Shown: positions 62,658 to 64,000 of the stretch, piece after piece
Numbering within the stretch: position 1 is the stretch's first letter
How the letters are laid out: every line of letters begins with the position of its first letter
DNA from: Capnocytophaga sp.
Lineage (GTDB): Bacteria > Bacteroidota > Bacteroidia > Flavobacteriales > Flavobacteriaceae
Assembly (NCBI GenBank): GCA_030530525.1
Contig: JAUMUT010000003.1
Span: forward strand, 1-64,000
Direction of reading: 5' to 3'
DNA length: 64,000 nt
The notes under the pieces: model-generated
What the model was told of the DNA's origin: nothing
Seen by the model: only the letters and a program-made list of their open reading frames with translations
Databases searched by the model: none
Program-made: the position numbers and the translations under genes

Positions 62658-63851
62658 ATGTATGGAAAAATAAAACAATTTTTACAAAATGAACTATCTG
62701 AAATAAAAGAAGCAGGATTATTCAAGAAAGAAAGAATAATTACTTCTGCTCAAAATGCAGATATTCAGCTAAATACAGGCGCAGAAGTTATTAACTTTTG
62801 TGCTAATAATTATTTGGGGCTTTCCTCGCATCCAGAGGTGATACAAGCAGCCAAAGACGCTTTGGATACTCACGGATTTGGAATGTCTTCGGTGCGTTTT
62901 ATATGCGGAACTCAGGATATTCATAAAGAATTAGAACAAAAAATAGCGGATTTTTATGGCACGGAAGATACCATTCTTTACGCAGCGGCTTTTGATGCTA
63001 ACGGAGGTGTATTTGAGCCTTTGTTCTCTTCCGAAGATGCTATTATTTCCGATGCTTTGAATCACGCTTCTATTATTGATGGAGTAAGGCTTTGCAAATC
63101 AAAACGTTATCGTTATGAAAATGGCGATATGAACGATTTGGAAAACAAGCTAAAACAAGCTAATGAAGACGGTGCCCGATTTAAAATTATCGTAACTGAT
63201 GGCGTATTCTCTATGGACGGGCTTGTTGCTCCTTTGGATAAAATATGCGATTTGGCAGAAAAATATGATGCCTTGGTAATGGTAGATGAATGCCACGCCG
63301 CAGGGTTTATTGGCAATACAGGTCGCGGAACGTTGGAAGAAAAAGGAGTACTCGGGCGGGTGGATATCATCACAGGAACACTCGGAAAAGCTCTTGGTGG
63401 CGCAATGGGAGGCTACACCACAGGTAAAAAAGAAATCATAGAGATGCTCCGACAACGCTCTCGCCCTTATTTGTTTTCCAACTCATTAATGCCTGCTATT
63501 GTAGGGGCTTCTATCAAAGTTTTTGATTTAATATCCAACAACAGCGAGCTTCGTGAAAAAGTAAAATGGAACACCAAATACTTCAAAGAAGGCATAAAAA
63601 ATGCAGGTTTTGATATTATTGACGGCGAAAGTGCTATTGTACCTGTAATGTTATACGATGCCAAAGTAGCACAGCAAATGGCTGAAAAACTTTTGGAAAA
63701 AGGAATTTATGTAACAGGATTTTTCTATCCCGTTGTACCAAAAGGCAAAGCCCGTATTCGTGTGCAATTGTCTGCTGCTCACACAAAAGAACACTTGGAT
63801 AAGGCTATAAAAGCATTTACCGAAGTGGGTAAAGAAATGAATATAATCTAA
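62658..63851 (+). CDS. kbl: Glycine C-acetyltransferase (2-amino-3-ketobutyrate CoA ligase)
   Basis: A 397-residue fold-type I PLP enzyme of the alpha-oxoamine synthase family. With threonine dehydrogenase it breaks threonine down to glycine and acetyl-CoA. It has [36 protein letters not shown] and the Schiff-base lysine in [13 protein letters not shown]. The length and the ECHAAGFIG and RSRPYLFSN segments match Kbl closely. No tdh gene is in view. It is monocistronic. Confidence 0.93.
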   Translation: MYGKIKQFLQNELSEIKEAGLFKKERIITSAQNADIQLNTGAEVINFCANNYLGLSSHPEVIQAAKDALDTHGFGMSSVRFICGTQDIHKELEQKIADFYGTEDTILYAAAFDANGGVFEPLFSSEDAIISDALNHASIIDGVRLCKSKRYRYENGDMNDLENKLKQANEDGARFKIIVTDGVFSMDGLVAPLDKICDLAEKYDALVMVDECHAAGFIGNTGRGTLEEKGVLGRVDIITGTLGKALGGAMGGYTTGKKEIIEMLRQRSRPYLFSNSLMPAIVGASIKVFDLISNNSELREKVKWNTKYFKEGIKNAGFDIIDGESAIVPVMLYDAKVAQQMAEKLLEKGIYVTGFFYPVVPKGKARIRVQLSAAHTKEHLDKAIKAFTEVGKEMNII

Positions 63852-63977
63852 ACAAAATATTAAAAAGGTTAAAATTAACATAATTAACATTTTCTATTAC
63901 TAACTAATATAGAAAAATTAGTAACTTAGCACCGAATTTTAAAAGTTAAATTTAAATAATTAAAATTACTAAGACGT

Positions 63978-64000
63978 ATGAAAAAAATTAAGGTTTCATT
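63978..64000 (+). CDS. Start of a CDS cut by the window edge
   Basis: An ATG at 63978 begins MKKIKVS with no stop before the window ends. The AT-rich 126 bp before it could hold a promoter, and MKK-type starts often begin signal peptides in this genome. Too short to identify. Confidence 0.4.

Overview
This window is chromosomal DNA from a low-GC member of the Flavobacteriaceae (Bacteroidota), most likely Capnocytophaga. The evidence is a complete gldK-gldL-gldM-gldN cluster for gliding motility and type IX secretion, many promoters of the Bacteroidota form TTG-N18-21-TAnnTTTG, a SusC-like TonB receptor, a NirK nitrite reductase fused to cytochrome c, and AT-rich intergenic DNA. Genus assignment is inference from gene content; no tRNA or rRNA gene is visible. 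Nothing marks a prophage, transposon, plasmid or CRISPR array.

Layout. Positions 1-2,570 hold an edge repeat and a 769-residue protein with a zinc ribbon and a C-terminal TerD-like domain. A minus-strand housekeeping run follows to 10,978: an rRNA methyltransferase, Der, DAHP synthase/chorismate mutase, a dicarboxylate-type symporter, a PLP cysteine/cystathionine synthase-like enzyme and MiaB. From 11,210 to 23,165 come a GH3/beta-lactamase-fold enzyme, two beta-propeller-type lipoproteins, deoC, trxA, a D-Ala-D-Ala dipeptidase-like enzyme, a two-component system, an acid phosphatase, a YceI lipoprotein, an LRR protein, a family 9 glycosyltransferase and ybeY. From 23,203 to 31,811 the minus strand carries a nitrite-reduction operon (nirK-SUMF1-sco) and a TonB receptor-DUF4876-DUF6850 outer-membrane operon. 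From 31,999 to 43,824 there is an M23 peptidase, pgi, pyrH, a sulfatase with its own formylglycine-generating enzyme, and a methionine block (metY, metX-like, thrA). From 43,888 to 51,590 there are envelope proteins, a lone PAS protein and gldKLMN. The rest holds a ferredoxin-NADP reductase-like protein, a nucleoside phosphorylase, an O-methyltransferase, a sugar kinase, a DUF4139 protein, a batE-like gene, feoAB, sbcD and kbl.

How the genes work together. ThrA makes aspartyl phosphate and homoserine, MetX acetylates homoserine and MetY adds sulfide to give homocysteine. The SUMF1-domain enzyme at 37,686 has the catalytic cysteine pair and can mature the CSPSR sulfatase upstream of it. The two other SUMF1-fold proteins in the window (in the nirK operon, and GldK) lack that pair and are presumably structural. 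SCO is placed to help metallate the copper nitrite reductase. GldL and GldM form the motor for GldK/N-associated type IX secretion.

Most unusual observations: (1) several intergenic regions carry AT-rich repeats with a period of 20.5-21 bp or small multiples of it, the clearest being 15 partly palindromic units at 37,322-37,631; (2) thrA has blocks near 45-60% GC inside a roughly 35% GC background, which suggests intragenic recombination with a relative of different composition; (3) the TerD-like protein at the left edge may belong to a larger stress or conflict locus cut by the window.
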